From Sulfurospirillum arcachonense DSM 9755 (lineage in GTDB: Bacteria > Campylobacterota > Campylobacteria > Campylobacterales > Sulfurospirillaceae): DNA of 64,000 nt. Of this stretch, positions 54,482 to 62,512 are shown piece after piece. Position 1 is the stretch's first letter; every line of letters begins with the position of its first letter. The stretch spans positions 62,001-126,000 of the forward strand of contig NZ_JFBL01000004.1 of NCBI RefSeq assembly GCF_000597725.1, written 5' to 3'. A program made the position numbers and the translations under genes. Below the pieces are notes generated by a model that was not told the origin of the DNA, made no database searches, and saw only the letters and a program-made list of their open reading frames with translations.

Positions 54482-55246
54482 ATGCGAATAATAATCATGA
54501 TATTTGCTATCTTTTCTTCTCTTTTTGCTACAGACATAAGTGCTCAATATAAAGTTACTTTTGGGATATTTGGAGAGATTGGTATAGCTAAAACAAATTT
54601 ACATGTAAATGATGATAATAGTTACAAAATAACAGTACATGCAAAATCAACAGGTCTAGCAAATGCTTTAAGCGGACAAAGAGAAGAGTGGTATGTAAGT
54701 GTAGGGAAGGTAGATAAAAAAGGTATATTGGTCCCTGATTATTATGAAAAAACAGTGCAAAGATATAGCCGAAAAGTCACTTTGAATGCAGATAGTTTGA
54801 TACTCAAAAAAGATATAAAAAAGTATATATTTTCACACGATACAAAAGAGTTAAAACTAGAGATAACAAGGTATAGAAATGACAAAGTAAGTCATGAAGT
54901 AAAAAAAGGGGATTATTATGCTCCTAATGATTTGTTATCGCTGTTTTTTAACTTTAAAAAGATGTTGCCAAGTTTGGTAGTTACAAAAGCTTCAAAGTTT
55001 TATGCTGTTGGAGCCAATAAAAAAGATGGTAGGATAGACATCCAGCCTTTAAAAAATGAAAAAAAGATAAAAAAAGAATTAGAGTGGAGAGATGGACATA
55101 TGATGAAGGTAGTTATAAATGATAAAATATTTGCAAGTAAAAAAGGAGAACTTTTAATCAATCTTCAAGATGATGGATTGTGCTTAGATGCTGTTTTAAA
55201 AGATGTTATTTTCTTTGGAGATATTAGAGGAACAAAAATTGATTAG
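54482..55246 (+). CDS. Exported protein, DUF3108-like
   Basis: A 254-residue protein with a short signal sequence (MRIIIMIFAIFSSLFA) and a beta-rich body: QYKVTFGIFGEIGIAKTNLHV, YKITVHAKSTGLANALSGQREEWYVS and YYEKTVQRYSRKVTLN. This pattern, in which an exported beta protein transforms a repeated Y-x-V/I-x-A-K/S strand, fits the DUF3108 family, a set of periplasmic or outer-membrane-facing proteins of unknown function. It is followed by a transporter gene that starts inside its end. I cannot suggest a specific job. Confidence 0.6.
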   Translation: MRIIIMIFAIFSSLFATDISAQYKVTFGIFGEIGIAKTNLHVNDDNSYKITVHAKSTGLANALSGQREEWYVSVGKVDKKGILVPDYYEKTVQRYSRKVTLNADSLILKKDIKKYIFSHDTKELKLEITRYRNDKVSHEVKKGDYYAPNDLLSLFFNFKKMLPSLVVTKASKFYAVGANKKDGRIDIQPLKNEKKIKKELEWRDGHMMKVVINDKIFASKKGELLINLQDDGLCLDAVLKDVIFFGDIRGTKID

Positions 55247-56114
55247 AGGTATTAATACTGGTGTAAAATATATGTTTTTTGCCTCATTTTGTTTTGCTAT
55301 TATGGGTGCATTTGCAAAAGAGCTTAGTGCTTATATGGATCCACTTGAAGTAGTGTTTTTTAGAAATGTTATAGGTGTAATTATAGTAGGTCTTTCTTTT
55401 TTAAAGATGCCTGTAAAACAAGTTGGTGGGAAACCTTTTTTACTTTTTTTCCGTGGATTTATGGGATTTATGGCTTTAGTAGCATTTTTTTATAACATAG
55501 CACATATCCCTTTAGCTGATGCGATGACTTTTTCAAGAACTTCTCCTATGTTTACAGCACTTCTTTCTTTTTGGTTTTTAAAAGAGAAACTTGTTTTTAA
55601 AGAACTAGTAGCACTTTTAGTTGGTTTTGCTGGAGTTGTTTTTATAATGAAACCAAATGGTCTTAGCCTTGATTTGACAGATGTTTTAGGACTTATCAGT
55701 GGTGTCGGTGCTGCTTTGGCTTATACAAGTGTAAAAGAGTTGAAAAAGTTTTATGATACTCGTATGATTGTATTGTCTTTTATGCTTACAGGGACTATTG
55801 GACCAATTTTACTTATAGTTTTTAATGATGCTTTAAATGTAGACTTTTTAAAAGCAACTTTTATAATGCCTGATTTAAAAATGTGGATTTTTATAGGTGG
55901 TTTAGGTTTAAGTGCAACTGTTGCACAAGTTTTTATGACAAAAGCCTATGGCTTTTCAAAAGCAGGTGTTGTGGGAGCTGTAAGTTACGCAAATATCATT
56001 TTCTCATTAGGGATTGGTTTAATGATGGGAGATGCTTTACCTGATGCCTTAGGTGCTTGTGGAATCGGCTTGGTTATACTTGGTGGTATTTTAGTAGCGA
56101 GAGCAAAAGATTAA
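55239..56114 (+). CDS. EamA/RhaT-family (DMT) membrane transporter
   Basis: A 291-residue protein with about ten membrane helices arranged as two EamA repeats: GVKYMFFASFCFAIMGAFAKELS with PLEVVFFRNVIGVIIVGLSF, and SGVGAALAYTSVKELKKFYDT with AGVVGAVSYANIIFSLGIGLMMGD. DMT-superfamily proteins export amino acids, nucleosides or other metabolites. I start at TTG 55239 with AGAGG upstream; the frame is open to 55203, but that overlaps the preceding gene further. Substrate is unknown. Confidence 0.82.
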   Translation: MIRGINTGVKYMFFASFCFAIMGAFAKELSAYMDPLEVVFFRNVIGVIIVGLSFLKMPVKQVGGKPFLLFFRGFMGFMALVAFFYNIAHIPLADAMTFSRTSPMFTALLSFWFLKEKLVFKELVALLVGFAGVVFIMKPNGLSLDLTDVLGLISGVGAALAYTSVKELKKFYDTRMIVLSFMLTGTIGPILLIVFNDALNVDFLKATFIMPDLKMWIFIGGLGLSATVAQVFMTKAYGFSKAGVVGAVSYANIIFSLGIGLMMGDALPDALGACGIGLVILGGILVARAKD

Positions 56115-56142
56115 CTTATTTACTCAATATTATGCGAGTATT

Positions 56143-56151
56143 TGATATAAT
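56143..56151 (+). promoter_or_regulatory. Extended -10 promoter of kdsA
   Basis: TGATATAAT (TGn plus a perfect TATAAT) lies 27 bases upstream of the kdsA start codon and outside any gene. The ribosome site GAGGA follows. Confidence 0.55.
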
Positions 56152-56178
56152 TAGAGCAATTTTAAATAGAGGATAGAT

Positions 56179-56976
56179 ATGATACTCATAGCAGGACCTT
56201 GTGTAATAGAAAGTAGAGAAAAACTGTTTTCAGTGGCAAAACAGTTGATGAAATACCATGAAGATGCAAATATAGATTTTTATTTTAAATCGAGTTTTGA
56301 TAAAGCAAATAGAACAAGTATAGATAGTTTTAGAGGACCAGGAATCGATGAGGGATTAAAGCTTCTTGATGAGGTGAGAAGTGAGTTTGGATATAAGCTT
56401 TTAACTGATATTCATGAACCAAATCAAGCCAGACAAGTGGGTGAAGTAGTAGATGTACTTCAAATACCAGCTTTTTTATGTCGTCAAACTGATTTGTTAG
56501 TCGAAGCTGCTAAAACAAAAGCCGTAGTAAATATCAAAAAAGGGCAGTTTTTAAATCCAGCAGATATGAGATACTCTGTAAAAAAAGTTTTAGAAACTCG
56601 TGGCATAAAAGAAGAGGGCAAAGAAGTAGCTAGAGAAAATGGCGTTTGGTTGACTGAGCGTGGAAGTACTTTTGGCTATGGAAATTTAGTAGTAGATATG
56701 AGAAGTTTTATGATAATGAGTGAATTTGCTCCTGTAGTTTTTGATGCAACTCACTCTGTACAGATGCCAGGAATGGCTGGTGGAAGTAGTGGAGGAAAAA
56801 GAGAGTTTGTAGCTCCTTTAGCACGTGGGGCAGCTGCGATTGGGGTGGATGGATTTTTCTTTGAAACTCATGATAACCCTTGTGAAGCACTTTGTGATGG
56901 ACCAAATATGTTAAGCCCAGAAGATTTAAGTAAAACAATAGAAGATATTAAAAAAATACAAAATAGTTTAAAATAA
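56179..56976 (+). CDS. kdsA: 3-deoxy-8-phosphooctulonate synthase KdsA
   Basis: A 265-residue barrel enzyme condensing arabinose 5-phosphate and phosphoenolpyruvate to KDO 8-phosphate for lipopolysaccharide inner core. Motifs: [11 protein letters not shown] at the N-terminus, [67 protein letters not shown] and [19 protein letters not shown]. It stands last in the recognisable core region before the cas9 remnant. Its presence confirms an outer membrane with LPS/LOS. Confidence 0.95.
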   Translation: MILIAGPCVIESREKLFSVAKQLMKYHEDANIDFYFKSSFDKANRTSIDSFRGPGIDEGLKLLDEVRSEFGYKLLTDIHEPNQARQVGEVVDVLQIPAFLCRQTDLLVEAAKTKAVVNIKKGQFLNPADMRYSVKKVLETRGIKEEGKEVARENGVWLTERGSTFGYGNLVVDMRSFMIMSEFAPVVFDATHSVQMPGMAGGSSGGKREFVAPLARGAAAIGVDGFFFETHDNPCEALCDGPNMLSPEDLSKTIEDIKKIQNSLK

Positions 56977-57029
56977 ATAATACTAAATATAGCATAATAT
57001 ACTTTTTATATTAAAAATAGAGGTATATT

Positions 57030-57457
57030 ATGTCAAAAAAAATTCTCTCTCTCGATTTAGGAATCACTTCCCTAGGCTATAGTGTTTTAGATGAAAAAGA
57101 AAATGATAGATATTTACTTTTAGATTATGGTGTCAATATGTTTGATGCTCCGTATGATAAAGAAGGTAATTCAAAAAAGCTTTTACACTCTAAAAGTATC
57201 TCAACTTCAAATCTTTATAATTTAAGAAAAAAACGTAAAAAAGAGTTAGCCAAGCTTTTTGAAGATTTTAAATTAGGTAAAAACAGTAGCTAGTATAATC
57301 TATGAGATAGAAACACAAAAAAACACCTACATTTAGAAATCATGATAATTACAACTATATGATACGAAGAGAGTATATACAAGAAGAGATAGAAAAAATT
57401 GTAAAAGTTCAAAAATAGTTTGGGCTTTTTGAAAATGGTTTTGATGTATCAAAATAA
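57030..57457 (+). pseudogene. cas9: Decayed cas9 remnant (type II CRISPR nuclease)
   Basis: The first segment (57030-57293, 87 codons) starts with KILSLDLGITSLGYSVLDE, the RuvC-I motif of Cas9 with catalytic Asp9, and ends in LYNLRKKRKKELAKLF, the Arg-rich bridge helix. A stop then interrupts it. Downstream in another frame (57335-57415) is FRNHDNYNYMIRREYIQEEIEK and the next residues IVKVQK, a stop, then FGLFENGFDVS. This lines up with the segment of C. jejuni Cas9 that lies about 180 residues into the protein. So about 100 codons are missing between the two pieces, with a frame change and in-frame stops, and the HNH domain and the other RuvC motifs are gone. No cas1, cas2, repeat array or tracrRNA is visible nearby. 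The gene cannot make an active nuclease. Confidence 0.85.
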
Positions 57458-57606
57458 GAGTAAGTTGCGATTATATAGAGGTTTATTGTTGTTTTTTTAC
57501 TCTAAGTATTTTTTTATGATAAAAGTTTTTTTAATATTTAATTTATATTAAATATTTTTTAGTATAGAATTTCACTTTTATTTAAAGTGCGTAATAAATA
57601 AGCGGA

Positions 57607-57795
57607 TTATTTTTTTGTGATTTTGGTGTTTATATCGAAAGTAATTTTAATTGATTCTACTTTTTGTATGAGTTTATCTTTTGGGTAAGTTTCAAGTATT
57701 GTATATATTATTTTTCTATGGTCATTTGAGTTTTTCCAACCTATGATAGTTGTATATGGAATACCAATAATTTTGCTTAATTCTTTTACGTTCAA
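57607..57795 (-). CDS. Small HTH-like protein upstream of the T4SS operon
   Basis: A 62-residue protein on the minus strand, divergent from the virB operon. The stretch NVKELSKIIGIPYTTIIGWKNSNDHRKIIYTIL looks like a helix-turn-helix of XRE/bacteriophage-repressor type. The start is TTG 57795 with GGAG just upstream on that strand; a TTG at 57810 would add five residues without a site. It is divergent from the virB operon across the gap that carries the tandem operator-like repeats, so it is a candidate regulator of transfer. It is too short for a secure family call. Confidence 0.5.
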   Translation of the reverse strand: MNVKELSKIIGIPYTTIIGWKNSNDHRKIIYTILETYPKDKLIQKVESIKITFDINTKITKK

Positions 57796-57874
57796 TCTAA
57801 CTCCAGTCAAATAATTTTCAACATTATATCACGTTAACCTCGACTTAAATTTTTATAATATATACAATAATCGT

Positions 57875-57950
57875 ATTTTAAAATGTGTGATTTCTTTTGC
57901 ATATTTTAAAATGTGTGATTTCTTTTGCATATTTTAAAAAATGTGCAATA
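57875..57950. repeat. 28-bp tandem repeat with palindromic core upstream of virB2
   Basis: The unit ATTTTAAAATGTGTGATTTC plus TTTTGCAT (28 bases) occurs twice in direct tandem (57875-57902 and 57903-57930), followed by a partial third copy. At the unit junctions TTGCATATTTTAAAATGTG forms a near-perfect inverted repeat centred on TTTTAAAA. The third copy (57925-57948) is a longer version, TTGCAT...GTGCAA. This is the arrangement of multiple operators or iterons for one DNA-binding protein. It lies between the divergent HTH gene and virB2, 25 bases before the virB2 ribosome site. Confidence 0.75.
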
Positions 57951-57976
57951 CAAATTACATTTTAAGGGGAACGTAA

Positions 57977-58237
57977 ATGAAAAATTTACTTTTTATTTTA
58001 TTAGGTTTAGGACTTGTGTGTACAAGTTCTTTTGCAGAAGGTATTACTGTTGTAGATAAAGCTGCCGAATTATTAGACTCGAACATCCTGAGAGGTGCTA
58101 CAACTTTAGCTTTATTTGTGGTTGGATTTGTTTACTTATTTGGAAATATGGAGAAAGGAAAAGGATTAATGATTTCTGTAATTGTTGGATTGGCAATTCT
58201 TTCATCTGCTTCATGGATATCAGGTCAATTAAACTAA
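57977..58237 (+). CDS. virB2: VirB2/TrbC-like pilin subunit
   Basis: An 86-residue precursor with a cleavable signal (KNLLFILLGLGLVCTSSFA) and two membrane helices (LRGATTLALFVVGFVYLFG and GLMISVIVGLAILSSASWI), the pattern of the VirB2/TrbC major pilin of type IV secretion systems. The AAGGGGAA ribosome site is strong. It is the first gene of the operon, directly downstream of the tandem repeats. Pilin sequences are poorly conserved, so the call rests on topology and the following virB3-B4. Confidence 0.75.
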   Translation: MKNLLFILLGLGLVCTSSFAEGITVVDKAAELLDSNILRGATTLALFVVGFVYLFGNMEKGKGLMISVIVGLAILSSASWISGQLN

Positions 58238-58238
58238 A

Positions 58239-58484
58239 ATGTTTCACTCACCTAATATAAGAGAACTAACAAAAAAAGAAAAATATAAAGGGATTACAAG
58301 AACATCTTGGTCCTTTATTATTTTGATTGGTCTAGCTCTTTGGTCTTGGTTATTTATATTTGTAATTCCAATTATAGCAATACTATATATTTTCTTTTAT
58401 GTACTCGAATATTTTGATGATGATATTATGGAAATAATACAAATTTCTTTGAAAAATAGGAGTACAAATGAATTTTTTTCTTAA
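58239..58484 (+). CDS. virB3: VirB3-like inner-membrane protein
   Basis: An 81-residue protein with one or two adjacent membrane helices (SWSFIILIGLALWSWLFIFVIPIIAILYIFFYVLEYF) and an N-terminal region FHSPNIRELTKKEKYKGITRT, fitting VirB3, which sits with the VirB4 ATPase in the T4SS inner-membrane complex. It starts two bases after virB2 and overlaps virB4 by 17 bases, matching the usual B2-B3-B4 order. Confidence 0.75.
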   Translation: MFHSPNIRELTKKEKYKGITRTSWSFIILIGLALWSWLFIFVIPIIAILYIFFYVLEYFDDDIMEIIQISLKNRSTNEFFS

Positions 58485-60747
58485 CCTTTTATATAAAGAA
58501 AAAATCTTACACTCTTTAATAGAAGAGAACAATATCATAGGTAAATATGATAATTATAATCTTGTAACAAGAGATCAAAATCTTGTTACAATCTTTTCTA
58601 TTGATGGCGTAAGTTATTCGGCATTTACACAAGAGGAAAGATATAAGTTTTTAGATTTAAGAAATACATTTTTTAAATCTATTGATCCAATGATTTCTGT
58701 ATCAGTTTTTCAAAAAAGAAGTAAATTAAAAATAGGTGCAGACTCACAATTAAAAAATCCCCATGCACAAGAAATATTATCAGTTTGGGAACAAGAAGTT
58801 GAGGGATTCCAAACAAGCTACTACATAGCTTTTGTAACAAAAAACAAAATAATAGGAAACTTCCTAGAGTCTAAAAAACAAAATATGACTTCTTCAAGAG
58901 GTCAAGCAGGAAACTTGGGATTTTTCAAGAACACTTTAGATGATCTTGCAACAAGTTTCCAAGAAATTTTAAATGAATATGGAATAACTAGACTAAATGG
59001 AGATGAGGCATTATCCTTTTATGCTAGTTATTGCAATATGGAAGAAACAATAACAACAGCTAAGACTGGAATTTTACGTGATCATTATATAAGTTCTAAT
59101 TTGGAATTTAAAAAAGACTACATGATACATGACAACGGACAAAAAAAGTACTCAAGATTTATCAGTATCAAAGAATATGACACAAACGAGATAAATTCAA
59201 AACTTACTCATAGACTTTTAGGTGAGTCTATTGAACTTATGTTTTGTGAACAGATAAACAACCTGTCAAAAGAAAAAGCATTAAAAAAACTTGATTATAA
59301 AATCAATCATGCAGAAGAGATCGCTCTTGAAGAATTAATTAATATGAGAGAACTAGTAAAAACTGATCGTCAAACTTTGCTTTACTACTCTTTATCTATT
59401 CTTATCACTAGCGATAGTTTAGATCAGTTAAATATGAAGAGTGCAAAAGTAAAATCAATACTTTCTGAATATGGTTTAATTGGAACTATAGAAAATATAA
59501 ATATGAAACCTTTATATTTTTCTTTTTTTCCAGGAAGAGACAATCTTAATGCTAGAAAAAGAATACAAACAAGTGAGAATATAAGTGTACTTAACTACTT
59601 TGAAAAAGATCTAATAGGTTTTCAAAAAAACTCTTTTGGATCAGGAGCTATAACAGTATTTCAAACATTAAGTGAATCACCATATTATTTTAACTTTCAC
59701 AACAGTTCTAAAGATAATGCTTTAGGTCATACTTTACTTATTGCTGACTCTGAAAGTGGTAAAACTACCCTAATGTCATTTCTAATGACAAACTTACTTA
59801 AATACAATATTAATATTTTAGCTCTTGATAAACTAAACGGTATGCACAACTTTTGTAAATATGTAGGCGGTAATTATGCAGACATAAACGAAAGTTTTAA
59901 ACTAAATCCTTTTAGCTTGAGCTATAACGAAGAGAACAAAAACTTTTTAATTCTTCTACTAACGCAAATGGCAGGTATTAAATCAGAAGAATTTGAAGAA
60001 ACTCAAGCCATAGATGAAGCCATAGATGAAGTTTATCAACATATTGAGGGGAATAAAACATTTTCAGACTTCCTTGATTGTTTAGAAAGAGTTAATGAAT
60101 TAGAAAATAGATTTTTAAAATACAAAAATGGAATATTTGATAATGAAGAGTGTTTTTTATCTTTTGATAATCAATTAACTACTTTAAATATGGACGCTAT
60201 CTTAAAAGATGAAAAATTAGCAGCTTTGGTTAGTTTTTATACTTTCTACAAACTAAAGAAAATAAGTCAAGAAAAAGGAAAAGGATTTTTCTGTTTTAAT
60301 GATGAGTTAAAAGACTCAATAGACAATCAAGAAACAGCTCATGCAATTTTAGAGTATATTCTTGAAGCAAGAAAGGCTAACGGAATATTTACAGCAGGTG
60401 TTCAGAATTTAGATTTTTTTGATAGTTTAAATAACAAAGCAAGTTTTCTTGATAATATGGCTCATTTTATTATCTTTCCTACTAAATCGCAAACTTCACT
60501 AAACAAGTTTAAAACAGAACTTGGATTAAGTGATAGCGAAATAACTTTTTTAAAAACTACAAATCCATCTGATCATAAAGTTTTATTAAAAAATCAAAAA
60601 ACTAAAGAGGCAATCTTTTTAGATATTTCACTAAGTAGACTTGGAAAATACCTAAATGTTTTTGACTCTGGATCTAACAAAGTAGCAGAGATGAAAAGAT
60701 TAATAAAAAATAGCGAAAATTGGAGAGAGGAATATTTAAATGTCTAA
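58468..60747 (+). CDS. virB4: VirB4-type T4SS ATPase
   Basis: A 759-residue ATPase that powers pilus assembly and substrate passage. The N-terminal half is the CagE/VirB4 domain. The P-loop is IADSESGKTTLMSFL at about residues 424-438 (Ala replaces the first Gly; A-x4-G-K-T is allowed), followed by ALDKLNGMHNFCKYVGG. The Walker B region is GFFCFNDELKDS near 605-616 with N-D-E where most VirB4 have I-D-E. LEARKANGIFTAGVQNLDFF then matches the TraC/VirB4 motif with the Gln. The length is usual. It is the most diagnostic gene of the operon. Confidence 0.93.
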   Translation: MNFFLNLLYKEKILHSLIEENNIIGKYDNYNLVTRDQNLVTIFSIDGVSYSAFTQEERYKFLDLRNTFFKSIDPMISVSVFQKRSKLKIGADSQLKNPHAQEILSVWEQEVEGFQTSYYIAFVTKNKIIGNFLESKKQNMTSSRGQAGNLGFFKNTLDDLATSFQEILNEYGITRLNGDEALSFYASYCNMEETITTAKTGILRDHYISSNLEFKKDYMIHDNGQKKYSRFISIKEYDTNEINSKLTHRLLGESIELMFCEQINNLSKEKALKKLDYKINHAEEIALEELINMRELVKTDRQTLLYYSLSILITSDSLDQLNMKSAKVKSILSEYGLIGTIENINMKPLYFSFFPGRDNLNARKRIQTSENISVLNYFEKDLIGFQKNSFGSGAITVFQTLSESPYYFNFHNSSKDNALGHTLLIADSESGKTTLMSFLMTNLLKYNINILALDKLNGMHNFCKYVGGNYADINESFKLNPFSLSYNEENKNFLILLLTQMAGIKSEEFEETQAIDEAIDEVYQHIEGNKTFSDFLDCLERVNELENRFLKYKNGIFDNEECFLSFDNQLTTLNMDAILKDEKLAALVSFYTFYKLKKISQEKGKGFFCFNDELKDSIDNQETAHAILEYILEARKANGIFTAGVQNLDFFDSLNNKASFLDNMAHFIIFPTKSQTSLNKFKTELGLSDSEITFLKTTNPSDHKVLLKNQKTKEAIFLDISLSRLGKYLNVFDSGSNKVAEMKRLIKNSENWREEYLNV

Positions 60748-60766
60748 CTTATATAAAGGAGAAAAA

Positions 60767-60913
60767 ATGAAAAAGTTGTTATTAATAATTGGTCTTATAT
60801 ATGCGTTGATGTTGAGCGGATGTGCTGATAAAAACCCAACAAATCCTGCATATAAAAATTTTAAAAAATCACCTTGTGCTTGTATGGAGCAAGGAGAAAT
60901 GAAAAATGTTTGA
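60767..60913 (+). CDS. Small VirB7-like lipoprotein
   Basis: A 48-residue protein with a lipoprotein signal: KKLLLIIGLIYALMLSGC, the lipobox LSGC placing the lipid-bearing Cys at residue 18. The mature part has a second pair (CAC) near the C-terminus. VirB7 is a short lipoprotein that stabilises VirB9 in the outer-membrane core complex; position just before virB8 and the size match. An AAGGAG site precedes it, and it overlaps virB8 by eight bases. Confidence 0.7.
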   Translation: MKKLLLIIGLIYALMLSGCADKNPTNPAYKNFKKSPCACMEQGEMKNV

Positions 60914-61547
60914 ACAAGTTAAAGATGCAATTTCATTGTATCTTTTGGAAAAAAACCTTACCAACATGCTCTTTAAAATTAATATGGTTCAAAGTGCAAT
61001 TATTTTTATATTAGTTATTTGCATAATCTCACTTTTCCCGTTAAAAGAAAAAGAGCCTTATTTTGTGAACTTTTCAAATGCTGATATGAATTTTATACAA
61101 GTTAGAAAAGCTAATGAAGAAATGCAAAATGACATAGCAGTTCAAGAGTCTTTGGTAAATAGTTATGTTTACATGAGAGAAACGAAAAACAATATAGATG
61201 ATCGTTTCAGAACTGAAAGAGTTAGATTACAAAGTACCTTTGGAGTATGGAAAGATTTTGGAAAGATTTTCAAAAATGAAAATTCAATTTATCAAAATAA
61301 AGAAATTACTAGAGAAATTAAATTACTCAACACTTCTTTTATTCCTAACAACCCCATAGCTCAAATTGATTTTCAAGCAACAACAAAACGTAACGGTGAA
61401 ATAATCAAAGTCGGTGATTATCGTGTAGTAGTTCAATTTCACTTTAAAAATGAAAAAATGAAATTTGAAGATATGAAAATCAACCCAACAACTTTTAAAG
61501 TCAATTCATATTCTTTAAGTGAAATCAGGACAAAGGATTATAAATGA
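60906..61547 (+). CDS. virB8: VirB8-like inner-membrane T4SS protein
   Basis: A 213-residue protein with a short cytoplasmic N-terminus, one membrane helix (MVQSAIIFILVICIISLFPL, about 24-43) and a periplasmic domain of the NTF2-like VirB8 fold (NSYVYMRETKNNIDDRFRTERVRLQSTFGVW, AQIDFQATTKRNGEIIKVGDYRVVVQFHF). VirB8 nucleates the periplasmic part of the secretion channel. Its end overlaps virB9 by four bases (ATGA). Confidence 0.85.
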   Translation: MFEQVKDAISLYLLEKNLTNMLFKINMVQSAIIFILVICIISLFPLKEKEPYFVNFSNADMNFIQVRKANEEMQNDIAVQESLVNSYVYMRETKNNIDDRFRTERVRLQSTFGVWKDFGKIFKNENSIYQNKEITREIKLLNTSFIPNNPIAQIDFQATTKRNGEIIKVGDYRVVVQFHFKNEKMKFEDMKINPTTFKVNSYSLSEIRTKDYK

Positions 61548-62512
61548 AAAAACTTTTAATACTTTTACTTCTCCCTTTTTTGGTATTAGCTAATGATAGT
61601 GTTTTTGAAGATGAAGGAAATAATCAAGCTTCAAGCAACAATAATTTTAATCAATATATAGATCCAATGATAAATTTAGAAAATTTACAAGATTCATTTA
61701 TTTATAAAGATAAGACAAAAAGCAGCATTAAAGAAAATGGTAATTCCGACAATATTTTAAATATAAAATACAAAGAAAACAAGACGTACAGAATTAGAAC
61801 TCGTAATGCTATGGAAACTTTACTTATTTTACATAATGATAAAGTAGCTTTTGCACTTGTTGGTGACCCTAAAGGTTTTCAAATAAAGAACCTAGGTCTA
61901 GGAAAATATGATTTATCTAATATGGTAAAAATTAAACCATTAATGATAGGTGTTGATACGTCACTTACAATTATCGGTGAGAGTGGTAATATTTACTCTT
62001 TTTATCTTTTTTCTACAGATCATAAAAACGAAGACAACCCTCATTTAGTTGTATTTGTAAGTGAAGAGTTAGAGCATATTCAAAAGCTGCAAATCACTAA
62101 TCTTGAAAAAGAGGATTTTGAAAAAGCTAGAAAAGCTAAAAAAGCTCAAGAGCAGAAGCTAAAAGAGAATATAGAAAACAATCCTAACTTCATAACTGTT
62201 GGTGAGGGAATAGAAAAAATTTCTATAGATAAAAGATATATCACTAGAGATTTTACACAAACAGGAGCAGAAGAACTAAAAGCTTATGACATATTCAGAG
62301 ATAACAAATGGACTTATTTCAAATATGATAAGGACGATGCAAACAAAAAGTTTCCTGTAATATTTCGGGTAGTTGATGGATACGATAATCCAGTTAATAC
62401 TCGTGTAGTAGGTGATTATATAATGGCTGAAACGATAGCAGACAAATTTACTTTACGTATAGGTGATAAATACGTTTGTGTTAGAAAAAAAGGTAAGAGT
62501 GATGAAAAATAA
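61544..62512 (+). CDS. virB9: VirB9-like outer-membrane core-complex protein
   Basis: A 322-residue protein with a signal sequence (KKLLILLLLPFLVLAN) and an acidic, Asn-rich N-terminus. The C-terminal VirB9 domain shows DIFRDNKWTYFKYDKDDANKKFPVIFRVVDGYDNPVNTRVVGDYIM, the conserved strand pattern that binds VirB7. A coiled-coil Lys/Glu-rich linker lies at about residues 180-210. It overlaps virB10 by 11 bases. Confidence 0.85.
   Translation: MKKLLILLLLPFLVLANDSVFEDEGNNQASSNNNFNQYIDPMINLENLQDSFIYKDKTKSSIKENGNSDNILNIKYKENKTYRIRTRNAMETLLILHNDKVAFALVGDPKGFQIKNLGLGKYDLSNMVKIKPLMIGVDTSLTIIGESGNIYSFYLFSTDHKNEDNPHLVVFVSEELEHIQKLQITNLEKEDFEKARKAKKAQEQKLKENIENNPNFITVGEGIEKISIDKRYITRDFTQTGAEELKAYDIFRDNKWTYFKYDKDDANKKFPVIFRVVDGYDNPVNTRVVGDYIMAETIADKFTLRIGDKYVCVRKKGKSDEK

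Larger units (their letters stand above)
21899..54608. repeat. Dispersed palindrome TTACATGTAA (16 exact copies)
   Basis: Exact copies start at 21899, 26687, 27365, 33389, 37639, 38521, 42661, 43427, 49033, 50122, 50182, 50452, 51928, 53298, 54462 and 54599. Near matches keeping TACATGTA start at 22110, 23276, 23779, 24931, 28864, 34478 and 52345. Copies fall inside genes (often read as LHVK, FTCK or LTCK) and between them; two form hairpins after copA and mscS. A rough base-composition expectation over this stretch is well under one copy. None occurs in 1-21898, in the operon at 43874-48912, or after 54608. Confidence 0.85.

Noticed and set aside
54401-54547. N-terminal extension of the MscS frame up to 54547
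   Set aside because: The extra residues are Cys/Tyr/His-rich and not channel-like, it would overlap the divergent gene start at 54482, and a good start with ribosome site exists at 54400.
57450-57606. CRISPR array or tracrRNA next to the cas9 remnant
   Set aside because: No repeats of 30-36 bases with regular spacers are visible here. The only tandem repeat (57875-57950) has 28-base units directly adjacent with no spacers, so it is not an array.
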